Assembly: GCA_038244815.1 (NCBI GenBank)
Contig: JBBRTB010000006.1
Location: forward strand, 1-64,000
Origin: DASVHS01 sp038244815
Lineage (GTDB): Bacteria > Acidobacteriota > Thermoanaerobaculia > Gp7-AA8
Reading direction: 5' to 3'
Length of the DNA: 64,000 nt
Part shown: positions 7,088-15,747 of the stretch, piece after piece
How positions within the stretch are numbered: position 1 is the stretch's first letter
Layout of the letters: every line of letters begins with the position of its first letter
Position numbers and translations under genes: made by a program
The notes under the pieces: model-generated
What the model saw: the letters and a program-made list of their open reading frames with translations, nothing else
Databases searched by the model: none
What the model was told of the DNA's origin: nothing

Positions 7088-8131
7088 ATGCCAAAAGCGT
7101 CAGGACCCCTCGCTTTGATCGTCGGCAACGTCACCATCCGCGACGTGGCCGCCCGCGCCGGCGTTTCTGTTGCCACCGTCTCCCGCGTCTTCAATCGCAA
7201 GGGTCCCATCCGCGCGGCCACGTACACGCGCGTGCTGGCCATCGCCGAACGGATGCGTTATGTGCCGCACGCGGCGGCGCGCAGTCTCTCCACGCGCAGC
7301 ACGAGCACGGTCGGCGTCGTACTCCCGGAGCTTCACGGCGAGTTCTTTTCTGAGGTGATCCGGGGAATCGATGTGTCGGCGCGCAAGCGGGGGCTTCATC
7401 TCATCGTCTCCGGATCGCATTCGGACGAGGCGGAGATGAAGGCGGTGCTGCGAGCGGTGCGCGGCCGGGTCGACGGATTGATCGTCATGTCGCCGGACCT
7501 CGATGCCTCGACGCTGCTTGTCGATCTGCCCGCGGGCGTGCCGGTGGTTCTTCTCAACGCCACGGCTGGCGGGAGGTCGTCGATCACGATCGACAACGCC
7601 GGCGGCGCTCGGGCGGTGGTGCGCCATCTCGTCGCACTCGGCCACAGCCGGATCGCCTTCATCTGCGGACCTGACAATAACTGCGATGCCGCGGAGCGCC
7701 TGCGCGGTTATCGGTCGGCGCTTCGTGCGGCCGGACCTTTGGTCGACGAGCCCCTCGAGTTCCCCGGAAAGTTCACTGAGGAATCGGGTTATGAGGCTGC
7801 GCAGGGCATTGTCGGAACGAAGCCGCGGCCGACGGCGGTGTTCGCGGCCAACGACGCCATGGCCATTGGCGCGCTCAGTGCGTTCAATTCCGCCGGATTG
7901 CGTGTCCCTGAGGACATGGCACTCGTCGGCTTCGATGACATTCCGATCGCACGGTTTCTTTCGCCATCGCTCACCACGGTCAATGTTCCCATCGCGGACC
8001 TCGGACGGCGGGGTCTCGCTCTTCTACTGGATCCGAACCAGGCGCGTGAGGATGCGCGCCGCTCGACGTTGAAAACCAATTTGATCGTCCGGCAATCAAG
8101 TGGACGCGAACTTAGAGGAGGACATCGATGA
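7088..8131 (+). CDS. LacI-family transcriptional regulator
   Basis: A 347-residue repressor-type protein. The N-terminal helix-turn-helix (VTIRDVAARAGVSVATVSRV, residues about 15-34) is canonical for LacI/GalR, followed by a hinge helix and a periplasmic-binding-protein-like sugar sensor domain (about 70-340). It heads the carbohydrate locus, and its stop overlaps the TonB receptor start (ATGA), so regulator and receptor are translationally coupled. A LacI-type palindrome lies directly upstream. The inducer is probably an oligosaccharide released by the locus's own enzymes; this is inference from context. Confidence 0.92.
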   Translation: MPKASGPLALIVGNVTIRDVAARAGVSVATVSRVFNRKGPIRAATYTRVLAIAERMRYVPHAAARSLSTRSTSTVGVVLPELHGEFFSEVIRGIDVSARKRGLHLIVSGSHSDEAEMKAVLRAVRGRVDGLIVMSPDLDASTLLVDLPAGVPVVLLNATAGGRSSITIDNAGGARAVVRHLVALGHSRIAFICGPDNNCDAAERLRGYRSALRAAGPLVDEPLEFPGKFTEESGYEAAQGIVGTKPRPTAVFAANDAMAIGALSAFNSAGLRVPEDMALVGFDDIPIARFLSPSLTTVNVPIADLGRRGLALLLDPNQAREDARRSTLKTNLIVRQSSGRELRGGHR

Positions 8132-11034
8132 CCCGCACCCGTACCCCCATCACGCTCCTGTTACTGGCACTTTTCGTGACCGCACTCGTGGCCACGAAGG
8201 CTGCCGCGCAGTCGACGACGGCGACGATCCGAGGGAAAGTGACGAACTCCACCGGCAACTCCGTCGCGAACGCTGAGATCAACGCCGTCGATACCCAGAC
8301 CGGCTTCGTCAAGACGGTGAACTCGCGGCCCGATGGCTCGTACACGCTCGAGGGTCTGCGGCCCGGTTCCTACAACATCGTCGTGGCCGCATCGAGCTTC
8401 GAGCCACAGTCGCAGAACATCACCGTCCTGGTCGGCCAGAACCTGCAGATGGACGTGGTGATGTCGGGCACGCCCAGGCTCAGCGAAACGATCACCGTGG
8501 TCGGCAATCAGGCCGTGGAGACGCGAACGAGCGAGATCGCCACGAACGTGACCACGCAGCAGATCGAGAATCTGCCGCAGGACGACCGCAATTTCCTCAA
8601 CTTCGCCGCGCTGGCGCCGGGCATCCGTCTGTCGGCCGATCCGACGCGCAAGGTCTTCGCCGGCGATGCCCAGGACGCGGAACAGACCAACATCTTCATC
8701 GACGGTGTGAGCACGAAGAACGACGTGCTGCAGGGCGGAACGTCCGGCCAGGACTCCAGCCGCGGCAATCCCTTCCCGCAGAGCGCCGTGCAGGAGTTCC
8801 GCGTCATCACGCAGAACTACAGCGCCCAGTACGATCACGCCTCGAGCGCCATCATCACCGCCGTCACGAAATCGGGCGGCAACGAGTTCACCGGCCAGGC
8901 CTTCGCGTTCTGGCAGCCCAAAGCGTGGGTGGCGGCGACGCCGAAGGGCTTTCAGTATTCGTCGCTGACGACGAACTCGTCGTACCACCGCACCCAGCCG
9001 GGCATCAGCTTCGGCGGTCCGATCATCAAGGATCATCTCAACTTCTTCTTCACCTACGAGGGTGACGACGAGCATGCCACGACCCCCGTGGCCATCCCGG
9101 CGCAGTACGCCTCGCTCTTCGGTACGAATGCCGGCTCGTTCGCCAGCCCGTTCAAACAGAACCTGGCCTTCGGAAAAGTAAGCTGGCAGATCATGTCCAA
9201 CCAGCTGCTCGACATCAGCGGCAACTATCGCCGCGAGCACGAGACCCGCGATTTCGGCGGCGGGACGACGTTCCAGTCGGCCACCGATCTGCGCAACTGG
9301 GTCTACGGTGCCACGGCGCGTCATCAGTGGAGCAACAGCAACTCCTTCAACGAGATGTCACTCAGCTACCAGAAATACGGCTGGAATCCGACGCCGCTCA
9401 ACCCCGGACTGGTCGGGCTCAACTTCGAAGGTTGCTGCCGCCTCGGCGGCAACAGCACGACGCAGAAATTCGATCAGCGCCGCATCGAGCTGCGCGATAG
9501 CTACAACTTCGCGCCATTGACCGCTGCCGGCACACACAACCTGCAGGTCGGCGGCAACTACGACGCGATGCACTACCGCATCGACAAGAGCCTGTTCGGC
9601 AATCCGCAATACGACTTCCGCAACGATCCGGCGAACGGATACACATACCTGACGTGCACGGGGACGAACGTCGGCAGCGCCGCGTGTCAGCCCTACCAGG
9701 CGGAGTTCGGTTTCGGGAACTCGGTCCTGTCGACGGCCAACAATGAATATGGCGTCTTTGGGCAGGACAACTGGTCGGTCAACTCGCACCTTGACCTGAA
9801 ACTCGGACTGCGATGGGACTATGAGTCGCACATGCTCGACGAGAACTTCGTCACGAACCCGGCGATCGTCGCGGCACTGAGTGGAAAAACGTTCACCGCT
9901 AACGGCCGGACGTGGACGATTCCGGACTCCTATTTCTCGAACGGGAGCAACCGGAAGCCGGCCAAGAATGAGTTTCAGCCGCGCCTTGGCATCACATACG
10001 ATGTGTTCGGAAACGGCCGCTCGGTCGCGTTCGGCGGATGGGGACGCTATTACGACCGTCTCTTCCTCAATGCCACGATCGATGAGCGATATCGCGGGCA
10101 GTATCCGGTCTACAGAATCCAGTTTGCGGCGCCCGGCAAGCCATGCGGCGGCGCCGGTCAGGGACTGTGCTTCGATCCGGCGGATCTCACCGTGGCCGGC
10201 CTGCACGCGCTCATCGCGTCGGGTGCTACGTCGCCTGAAATCTTCCTGCTCAACAACAACACGAAGCCGCCGTACTCGAATCAGTGGAACGTCGGCTTCC
10301 GTCAGCAGCTGGGGAGCTGGACAGGGTCCGCAAGCTACGACGTCGTCCGCGGGTACCGCGGATTCACGTGGGTCTCGGCGGTAGGCACGTGCTGCCAGGC
10401 GCTCGTCCCCGGATTCGGTAACGTCATCCTCTCCGATCCTGTCGGCAAGAGCTTCTGGTACAGCGGGGAGAGCATCACCCTCGATCGTCCGTACACGAGC
10501 CAGACGCATTGGGGCGTGCACGCGGTCTACACCCATTCCAAGGCGGAGCAGAACGGCAACGATCTCTTCAGCCTCGATCTGCCCAGCGCTTCCGCTTACG
10601 CGCGGCATCCGGTGCCGGGCTCGGAGCCGAATCACCTCGTGGCCACGGGCATCTTCGGCATTCCGTTCGACATCCGATTCAGCACTTCACTCACGCTCGG
10701 CACCGGTCCGGCCAGTCCGATCTTCGATCTGTCCAAGGGCTTCGATCTGGCCGGCCACGAGGCCACGGGCGTCATCCGAGGTGCGGTCTATCCTCCGAAG
10801 ACGTGGGGCTTCGGCTATCGCGACGTCGACTTCCGTTTGTCGAAGGGCTTCAACGTCACCCGCGGCGCGAACATCGAGGTGATCGCGGATGTCTTCAACG
10901 CCTTCAACTGGGCGAACTACGGGTGTCTCTCGAACTTCCTCGGACCGGGCGACAATCCGGCCAACCTCGGCCAGCCCGGCTGCACCGTCAGCCTCGGCCG
11001 CCGCGAGCAGCTCGGTCTGCGCGTGAACTTCTAA
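8128..11034 (+). CDS. TonB-dependent receptor, Oar-like (carboxypeptidase-regulatory domain)
   Basis: A 968-residue outer-membrane transporter with a signal peptide ending near AAAQ (residue 28). It has a carboxypeptidase-regulatory-like domain (about 30-115, TIRGKVTNSTGNSVANAEI), a plug domain (ETITVVGNQAVETRTSEI onward) and a large beta-barrel ending in the C-terminal phenylalanine typical of Bam-dependent proteins. This architecture is common in Acidobacteriota and Bacteroidota nutrient receptors. A strong GAGGAGGA ribosome site within the end of the LacI gene sets the start. Context suggests import of a beta-glucan or its oligosaccharides. No SusD-like partner is present. A heptamer hairpin lies immediately after the stop. 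Confidence 0.93.
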   Translation: MTRTRTPITLLLLALFVTALVATKAAAQSTTATIRGKVTNSTGNSVANAEINAVDTQTGFVKTVNSRPDGSYTLEGLRPGSYNIVVAASSFEPQSQNITVLVGQNLQMDVVMSGTPRLSETITVVGNQAVETRTSEIATNVTTQQIENLPQDDRNFLNFAALAPGIRLSADPTRKVFAGDAQDAEQTNIFIDGVSTKNDVLQGGTSGQDSSRGNPFPQSAVQEFRVITQNYSAQYDHASSAIITAVTKSGGNEFTGQAFAFWQPKAWVAATPKGFQYSSLTTNSSYHRTQPGISFGGPIIKDHLNFFFTYEGDDEHATTPVAIPAQYASLFGTNAGSFASPFKQNLAFGKVSWQIMSNQLLDISGNYRREHETRDFGGGTTFQSATDLRNWVYGATARHQWSNSNSFNEMSLSYQKYGWNPTPLNPGLVGLNFEGCCRLGGNSTTQKFDQRRIELRDSYNFAPLTAAGTHNLQVGGNYDAMHYRIDKSLFGNPQYDFRNDPANGYTYLTCTGTNVGSAACQPYQAEFGFGNSVLSTANNEYGVFGQDNWSVNSHLDLKLGLRWDYESHMLDENFVTNPAIVAALSGKTFTANGRTWTIPDSYFSNGSNRKPAKNEFQPRLGITYDVFGNGRSVAFGGWGRYYDRLFLNATIDERYRGQYPVYRIQFAAPGKPCGGAGQGLCFDPADLTVAGLHALIASGATSPEIFLLNNNTKPPYSNQWNVGFRQQLGSWTGSASYDVVRGYRGFTWVSAVGTCCQALVPGFGNVILSDPVGKSFWYSGESITLDRPYTSQTHWGVHAVYTHSKAEQNGNDLFSLDLPSASAYARHPVPGSEPNHLVATGIFGIPFDIRFSTSLTLGTGPASPIFDLSKGFDLAGHEATGVIRGAVYPPKTWGFGYRDVDFRLSKGFNVTRGANIEVIADVFNAFNWANYGCLSNFLGPGDNPANLGQPGCTVSLGRREQLGLRVNF

Positions 11035-11087
11035 CGGTCGCCGGTCGCGGGTCGCGGGGCAGGGATGCCCCGGCGGCCCGCGACCCT
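11035..11087. repeat. Heptamer-repeat hairpin between receptor and glucanase genes
   Basis: GGTCGCC/GGTCGCG heptamers from 11035 to about 11060 are partly complementary to 11064-11086 (GCCCCGGCGGCCCGCGACC), with a loop of a few bases. It begins on the base after the receptor stop. A hairpin here could end part of the transcripts or protect the 3' end of the receptor message, favouring receptor over enzyme. Confidence 0.7.
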
Positions 11088-11098
11088 GTTCCTCTCGA

Positions 11099-12499
11099 AT
11101 GCGAAAAATCGTCGCGATCCTTGCGCTCGTAGCCATAGCGTGCGCGAGCCCTGACCCACCGAGACGTCGAGCGGTTGCTCCGGTGGACGTGCCGCTCGGC
11201 GCGCTCGAGCAACGCACGTTCAATTTCTTCTGGGAGACCGCCAATCCGCGGAACGGGCTCGTGCCCGACCGCTGGCCCGCGCAGTCCTTCTCGTCGATCG
11301 CCGCGGTCGGCTTCGGTCTGACCGCCTACGCGATCGGCGCGGAGCGCGGCTACGTCACCCGCCAGGCCGCCGCACGGCGCGTGCTTACCACGCTGCAGTT
11401 TTTTCTCGACGCATCGAAGGACCCCGACGTTCCCAACGCCACGTCGTACAAGGGTTTCTACTATCACTTCCTCGACATGGAGACCGGAGCGCGGTTCAAG
11501 GACGTCGAGCTCTCCACGATCGATACGACGCTGCTCCTGGCCGGCGCGCTGTTCTGCGGATCGTATTTCGATCGCGACGATCCGACCGAGCGCGCCATCC
11601 GCGATGGCGCGGAGACGCTGTATCGCCGTGCGGATTGGACGTTCTTCCTGGCCCGGCCCCCGGCCGTGAGTATGGGCTGGACCCCGGAGCACGGTCTTCA
11701 CGATTTCGACTGGCACGGCTACAACGAGGCCATGATCCTGCTCGTCCTGGCGCTCGGCTCGCCGACGCATCCCATCGATCCGGCGGCGTGGAAGGCCTGG
11801 ACGTCGACATTCGAGTGGCACGACTACTACGGCCAGCAGTACGTCACGTTCACGCCGCTCTTCGGCTATCAGTACTCGCACATCTGGATCGACTTCCGCG
11901 GCATTCAGGACGACTTCATGCGCGAGAAGGGAATCGATTACTTCGAGAACTCGCGGCGCGCCACGTACGCGCAACGGGCGTATGCGATCGCCGATCCCGG
12001 CCACTGGCGCGGCTATGACGAGAACATCTGGGGCCTGACCGCCTGCGACGGTCCGCTCGACGGCGTGCTCACCATCGACGGCAGCGCCCGGAAGTTCCAT
12101 ACGTATTCGGCGCGCGGCGCATCACCGCAGTACACCATCGACGACGGCACACTCGCTCCCACCGCGGCGATCTCGTCGATCCCGTTCGCGCCCGAGATCG
12201 TGCAGCCGGCGATCTCCGCGATGAACAAAGAGTACGGCGATCTGATCTTCGGTCAATACGGATTCATCGACTCGTTCAACCCCACGCTCGACTTCGATAC
12301 GAGAGTGCAGATGGGCCACATCGTTCCCGGCCGCGCCTGGATCGACAACGACTACCTCGGCATCGACGAGGGACCGATCGTGGCCATGATCGAGAACGCC
12401 CGGTCGGAGCTCGTATGGAAGGTGATGCGCGGGAATCCTTATATCGGTAATGGGCTCCGGCGGGCGGGGTTTACGGGTGGGTGGCTGGGGGCGAAATGA
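11099..12499 (+). CDS. Glucoamylase-family (GH144-like) beta-glucanase, probable lipoprotein
   Basis: A 466-residue protein of the PF10091 'glycoamylase' family, whose characterised members are GH144 endo-beta-1,2-glucanases. The hallmark FFWETANPRNGLVPDRW segment (about 42-58) and repeated aromatic/acidic helices of an (alpha/alpha)6 barrel are visible, with HDFDWHGYNEAM and DDYLGIDEGPIVAMIEN motifs later. The N-terminal hydrophobic stretch ends in a cysteine (AIAC, residue 15), a weak lipobox, so a periplasmic or surface lipoprotein is likely. No Shine-Dalgarno site precedes the ATG. It would cut an imported or surface-bound glucan into oligosaccharides for the ABC transporter encoded next. 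Its stop TGA is part of the first degenerate unit of a heptamer array. Confidence 0.82.
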   Translation: MRKIVAILALVAIACASPDPPRRRAVAPVDVPLGALEQRTFNFFWETANPRNGLVPDRWPAQSFSSIAAVGFGLTAYAIGAERGYVTRQAAARRVLTTLQFFLDASKDPDVPNATSYKGFYYHFLDMETGARFKDVELSTIDTTLLLAGALFCGSYFDRDDPTERAIRDGAETLYRRADWTFFLARPPAVSMGWTPEHGLHDFDWHGYNEAMILLVLALGSPTHPIDPAAWKAWTSTFEWHDYYGQQYVTFTPLFGYQYSHIWIDFRGIQDDFMREKGIDYFENSRRATYAQRAYAIADPGHWRGYDENIWGLTACDGPLDGVLTIDGSARKFHTYSARGASPQYTIDDGTLAPTAAISSIPFAPEIVQPAISAMNKEYGDLIFGQYGFIDSFNPTLDFDTRVQMGHIVPGRAWIDNDYLGIDEGPIVAMIENARSELVWKVMRGNPYIGNGLRRAGFTGGWLGAK

Positions 12500-12702
12500 A
12501 AAATGCAAAATGCAAAATGCAAAATGCGAAATGCAAAATGCAAAATGCAAAATGCAAAATGCAAAATGGCGAACTAACTGCTAACTGCTAACTGCTAACT
12601 GCTAACTGCGAAATGTTGAATGTTGAATGCAAGATGAGCAATGCGACACGTGTGACGAGACTTTTTCCATTTTGCATTTTGCATTTTGCATTTCTCATTT
12701 TT
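12491..12702. repeat. GCAAAAT/CTAACTG heptamer arrays with inverted arm inside the next gene
   Basis: About ten AAAATGC-type heptamers (12494-12568) are followed by about five CTAACTG heptamers (12572-12609) and three GTTGAAT-like units. The inverted arm (ATTTTGC)n lies at 12665-12701, within the coding sequence of the sugar-binding lipoprotein. The possible start codons at 12613 and 12634 therefore lie in the loop of a predicted large hairpin. Confidence 0.9.
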
Positions 12703-13917
12703 CTCCAAGCCTGTTCCGGCAACTCCGCCCATCACAAGACCACCATCGAGTTCTGGGGTCTCGGCCGCGAGGGCGAGGTGGTGGCGATTCTTGTCCCGGA
12801 GTTCGAGCGCAGGCATCCTGAGATTCACGTTGTCGTGCAGCAGATTCCCTGGACGGCGGCGCACGAGAAGCTGCTGACGGCGCACGTCGGCGATTCGCTG
12901 CCGGATCTCGTGCAGATGGGCAATACCTGGATTCCGGAGTTTCACACGGTCGGGGCGCTCGAGGATCTCGGACCGTTCGTGGCGGCCTCGCACGCGATCC
13001 GGCCGGAGAATTATTTTCAGGGGATCTGGCTGACCAACCTCGCGGACGATCACCTCTACGGCGTGCCGTGGTACGTCGACACGCGTGTGCTGTTCTATCG
13101 CACCGATCTCTTCGATCACGCTCCGAAGACGTGGAGCGACTGGATGCAGGTCATGCAGCGGGCCAAAGAGACGAGCGGCCGCAAGGACTTCTATCCGATC
13201 CTTCTGCCCACGAACGAGTGGGCGCAGCCGGTGGCGCTGGCGCTCGAGAACGGCGCGACGCTGGTCAGCGAGGACGGCCGGCCGGAGTTCAACGATCCCC
13301 GCTTCATCGAGGCCCTGCAGTTCTATGTCTCCATGTTCCGCCGCGGATTCGCGCCGGTGGTGCCGGCATCGCTGATCGCGAATCTCTATCAGCAGTTCGC
13401 GGAAGGGGAGTTTGCCAGCTTCGTCAACGGCCCCTGGCACGTCGGCGAGATTCGCCGTCGCCTGCCGAAGGACTTCCAGTCGAAGTGGGCCACGGCGCCG
13501 ATGCCGGCCCCTGACGGCAAGCCGTATCCCGGACTGTCGCTCGCCGGCGGCTCGAGCCTTTCGCTCGTCAGGCGGTCGGTGCACAAGGCGGAGGCATGGC
13601 AGTTCGTGGAGTTTCTGTCCGAACCGGCGCAGCAGCTTCGCTTGTACGAGCTGAGCGGCGACATGCCGGCCGTGAAGTCGGTGTGGGACGCGCCGGTGCT
13701 GGCGGCCGACGATAAGCTGCGCGCGTTTCGCGTGCAGCTCGACTACACCGCGCCGACGCCGCGCATCCCGGAGTGGGAGCACATCACCGCGGTGATCTTC
13801 GAGGAAGGGGAGCTGGCTGCCCGCGGCCAGTTCGACGCCCGCACGGCCGCGGCGCGCATGGAAGCGAGGGTCAACCAGATGCTCGAGAAACGTCGCTGGG
13901 TGATGGCGCGCAAATGA
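12613..13917 (+). CDS. ABC sugar transporter, solute-binding lipoprotein
   Basis: A 434-residue family 1 extracellular solute-binding protein that delivers an oligosaccharide to the two permeases encoded downstream. The lipobox LQAC ends the signal peptide, giving a membrane-anchored lipoprotein. The hydrophobic core of that signal (FPFCILHFAFLIFL) is written in TTTTGCA heptamer repeats, the inverted arm of the upstream array. Mature features include TIEFWGLGREGEVVAILVPEF at the start and the GWP-type closing fold. An ATG at 12634 is an equally good or better start (27-residue signal); no Shine-Dalgarno site is seen for either. Its stop overlaps the permease start (ATGA). Confidence 0.88.
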   Translation: MLNVECKMSNATRVTRLFPFCILHFAFLIFLQACSGNSAHHKTTIEFWGLGREGEVVAILVPEFERRHPEIHVVVQQIPWTAAHEKLLTAHVGDSLPDLVQMGNTWIPEFHTVGALEDLGPFVAASHAIRPENYFQGIWLTNLADDHLYGVPWYVDTRVLFYRTDLFDHAPKTWSDWMQVMQRAKETSGRKDFYPILLPTNEWAQPVALALENGATLVSEDGRPEFNDPRFIEALQFYVSMFRRGFAPVVPASLIANLYQQFAEGEFASFVNGPWHVGEIRRRLPKDFQSKWATAPMPAPDGKPYPGLSLAGGSSLSLVRRSVHKAEAWQFVEFLSEPAQQLRLYELSGDMPAVKSVWDAPVLAADDKLRAFRVQLDYTAPTPRIPEWEHITAVIFEEGELAARGQFDARTAAARMEARVNQMLEKRRWVMARK

Positions 13918-14813
13918 GCAGGCGTGCCGCGTTCGCACCCGAGGCCCGCGCCGGGGTTCTGTTCGTCATCCCGGCGCTCACGCTGATCACGGTCTTCTAC
14001 ATCCTGCCGGTCATCGCCGGCTTCATCCTCAGTCTCACCGACTTCGACATCTACTCGCTCGGAAGCGTGGCCAATACGCGCATCGTCGGCGCTTCGAACT
14101 ACGACGAGCTGCTGCGCAATCCTGTGTTCTGGCAGTCGCTGCGCAACACCCTCTACTTCTCCGTCGTCGGCGGTCCTCTGACGATTGTCCTGGCCCTGGG
14201 CACCGCGCTCCTGCTCAATGCCCGAGTGGCGCGGTTCAAGCCTCTGTTCCGCACGATCTATTTCGCACCGGTAGTGACGACGATCGTGGCCGTGGCCATC
14301 GTCTGGAAATACATGTATCACCCCAGGGTCGGCCTGTTGAATCGGTTTCTGGGAACCTTCGGCGTTCATCCGATCGACTGGCTCGGCGATCCTCACTGGG
14401 CTCTGCCCGCGGTCATCCTGATGGCCATCTGGAAGAACTTCGGCTATTCGATGGTGATCTTTCTGGCCGGACTGCAGAACGCGCCGGAAGAGTTGTATGA
14501 GGCCGCGCGGATCGATGGAGCCGGCCCGGTCCGCCAGTTCTGGTACGTGACCCTCCCGGTGCTCGGCCCCACGTTCGTGTTCGTCAGCGTGATCACGGCG
14601 ATCGGTTACCTGCAGCTCTTCGCCGAGCCCTACGTGATGACGCCGGACGGCGGCCCGCTCAACAGCACGCTGTCGATCGTGATGCTCATGTATCGCGAAG
14701 GCTTCCGGTGGTGGAATATGGGCTACGCCGCGGCCATCGCCGTGGTGCTCTTCGTGCTCGTGGTGGCCGGCGCCGGCGTGGAATCGCTGATTCGAAAGAG
14801 GAGAGCGGCATGA
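13914..14813 (+). CDS. ABC sugar permease, MalF-like
   Basis: A 299-residue inner-membrane permease with about six membrane segments. The EAA motif (EELYEAARIDGAGPVRQFWYV, around residues 190-210), which contacts the ATPase, is intact. The ATG at 13914 overlaps the TGA of the binding-protein gene, so the genes are translationally coupled; the longer frame upstream is antisense-like extension. It pairs with the MalG-like permease to form the channel for a beta-glucan oligosaccharide, judging from the neighbouring GH144 and GH1 enzymes. No ATPase gene follows. Confidence 0.92.
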   Translation: MSRRAAFAPEARAGVLFVIPALTLITVFYILPVIAGFILSLTDFDIYSLGSVANTRIVGASNYDELLRNPVFWQSLRNTLYFSVVGGPLTIVLALGTALLLNARVARFKPLFRTIYFAPVVTTIVAVAIVWKYMYHPRVGLLNRFLGTFGVHPIDWLGDPHWALPAVILMAIWKNFGYSMVIFLAGLQNAPEELYEAARIDGAGPVRQFWYVTLPVLGPTFVFVSVITAIGYLQLFAEPYVMTPDGGPLNSTLSIVMLMYREGFRWWNMGYAAAIAVVLFVLVVAGAGVESLIRKRRAA

Positions 14814-15634
14814 GGCGGAGCATCACCGGCGCCACGCTCATCAACCTCACGCTGCTGCTCGGCGCCATCGCCACGATCGTGCCGCTGCTCTGGATGGTGT
14901 CCGCGTCGCTGATGCCGACCGGGGAGGCCACGGCGTTTCCGCCCCGGCTCGTGCCCAGCCGGATCACCTTCGAACACTACCGCGACCTGCTGCTGCGCAT
15001 GCACCTGGCCCGCTCGTTCGGCAACAGCGTGCTGGTGGCGGTGATGGCCACGATTCTTTCGCTTCTCTTCAACTCCATGGCGGGCTACGCCTTCGCCAAG
15101 CTGCGCTTCGGCAACCGCGACCGTATCTTCACGTGGCTCATCGCCGCGCTGGCCATTCCCGCTCAGGTGGCCATGCTGCCGCTCTTTCTGCTGCTCAAGT
15201 CCATCGGGCTGGTCAACACCTATGTCGGCGCGATGATCCCGATGATGGCCACGATCTATGGCATCTTCCTGGTGCGGCAGTTCATGGTCGGAATCCCCGA
15301 CGACGTCATCGCCGCCGCGCGCATCGACGGCGCCAGCGAGTGGCGCATCTACCGTTACATCATCCTGCCGCTGGCGCGTCCGGTCCTGGCCACGCTGGCC
15401 ATCTTCACATTCATGTCCGCCTGGAACGACTTCATGTGGCCTCTCATCATCCTCACCGATCAGAGCAAGTACACGCTGCCGGTGGCGCTGGCCAATCTCG
15501 CAGGCGAGCACTTCCAGGACCTCGAGCTGATGATGGCCGGCTCGGTCATCACCGTGATCCCGGTGCTGCTGCTGTTCTTCGTTCTGCAGAAGCAGTACAT
15601 CGCCGGAATCATGGCCGGGAGCGTGAAGGGGTGA
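14810..15634 (+). CDS. ABC sugar permease, MalG-like
   Basis: A 274-residue second permease subunit with six membrane segments and the EAA loop DDVIAAARIDGASEWRIYRYI near residues 165-185. The start overlaps the stop of the MalF-like gene (ATGA), and the product ends with the MalG-type tail (IAGIMAGSVKG). Binding protein and both permeases form a tight three-gene unit. The cognate nucleotide-binding subunit must be supplied from elsewhere, as with MsmX-type shared ATPases. A heptamer array begins directly after the stop. Confidence 0.92.
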   Translation: MRRSITGATLINLTLLLGAIATIVPLLWMVSASLMPTGEATAFPPRLVPSRITFEHYRDLLLRMHLARSFGNSVLVAVMATILSLLFNSMAGYAFAKLRFGNRDRIFTWLIAALAIPAQVAMLPLFLLLKSIGLVNTYVGAMIPMMATIYGIFLVRQFMVGIPDDVIAAARIDGASEWRIYRYIILPLARPVLATLAIFTFMSAWNDFMWPLIILTDQSKYTLPVALANLAGEHFQDLELMMAGSVITVIPVLLLFFVLQKQYIAGIMAGSVKG

Positions 15635-15747
15635 CTTGCGAAATGCAAAATGCAAAATGCAAAATGTAAAACATCGAACAATGCAAAATGAACGATGAAG
15701 ACCGCTAGAACACTTTTTGCATTTTGCATTCTGCATTTTGCATTTTC
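15635..15747. repeat. GCAAAAT heptamer array with inverted arm in the glycosidase signal sequence
   Basis: Left arm 15638-15668 has about four GCAAAAT heptamers, with another copy near 15681. The inverted arm (TTTTGCA)n lies at 15714-15747 inside the following gene. The ATG at 15695 is in the loop. The arrangement repeats that at 12491-12702. Confidence 0.9.

Noticed and set aside
12494..12609. Assembly or sequencing artefact in the GCAAAAT/CTAACTG arrays
   Set aside because: Independent arrays with different units and ordered inverted arms recur at many junctions, and they keep reading frames open, which argues they are real; long-read confirmation would still be useful.
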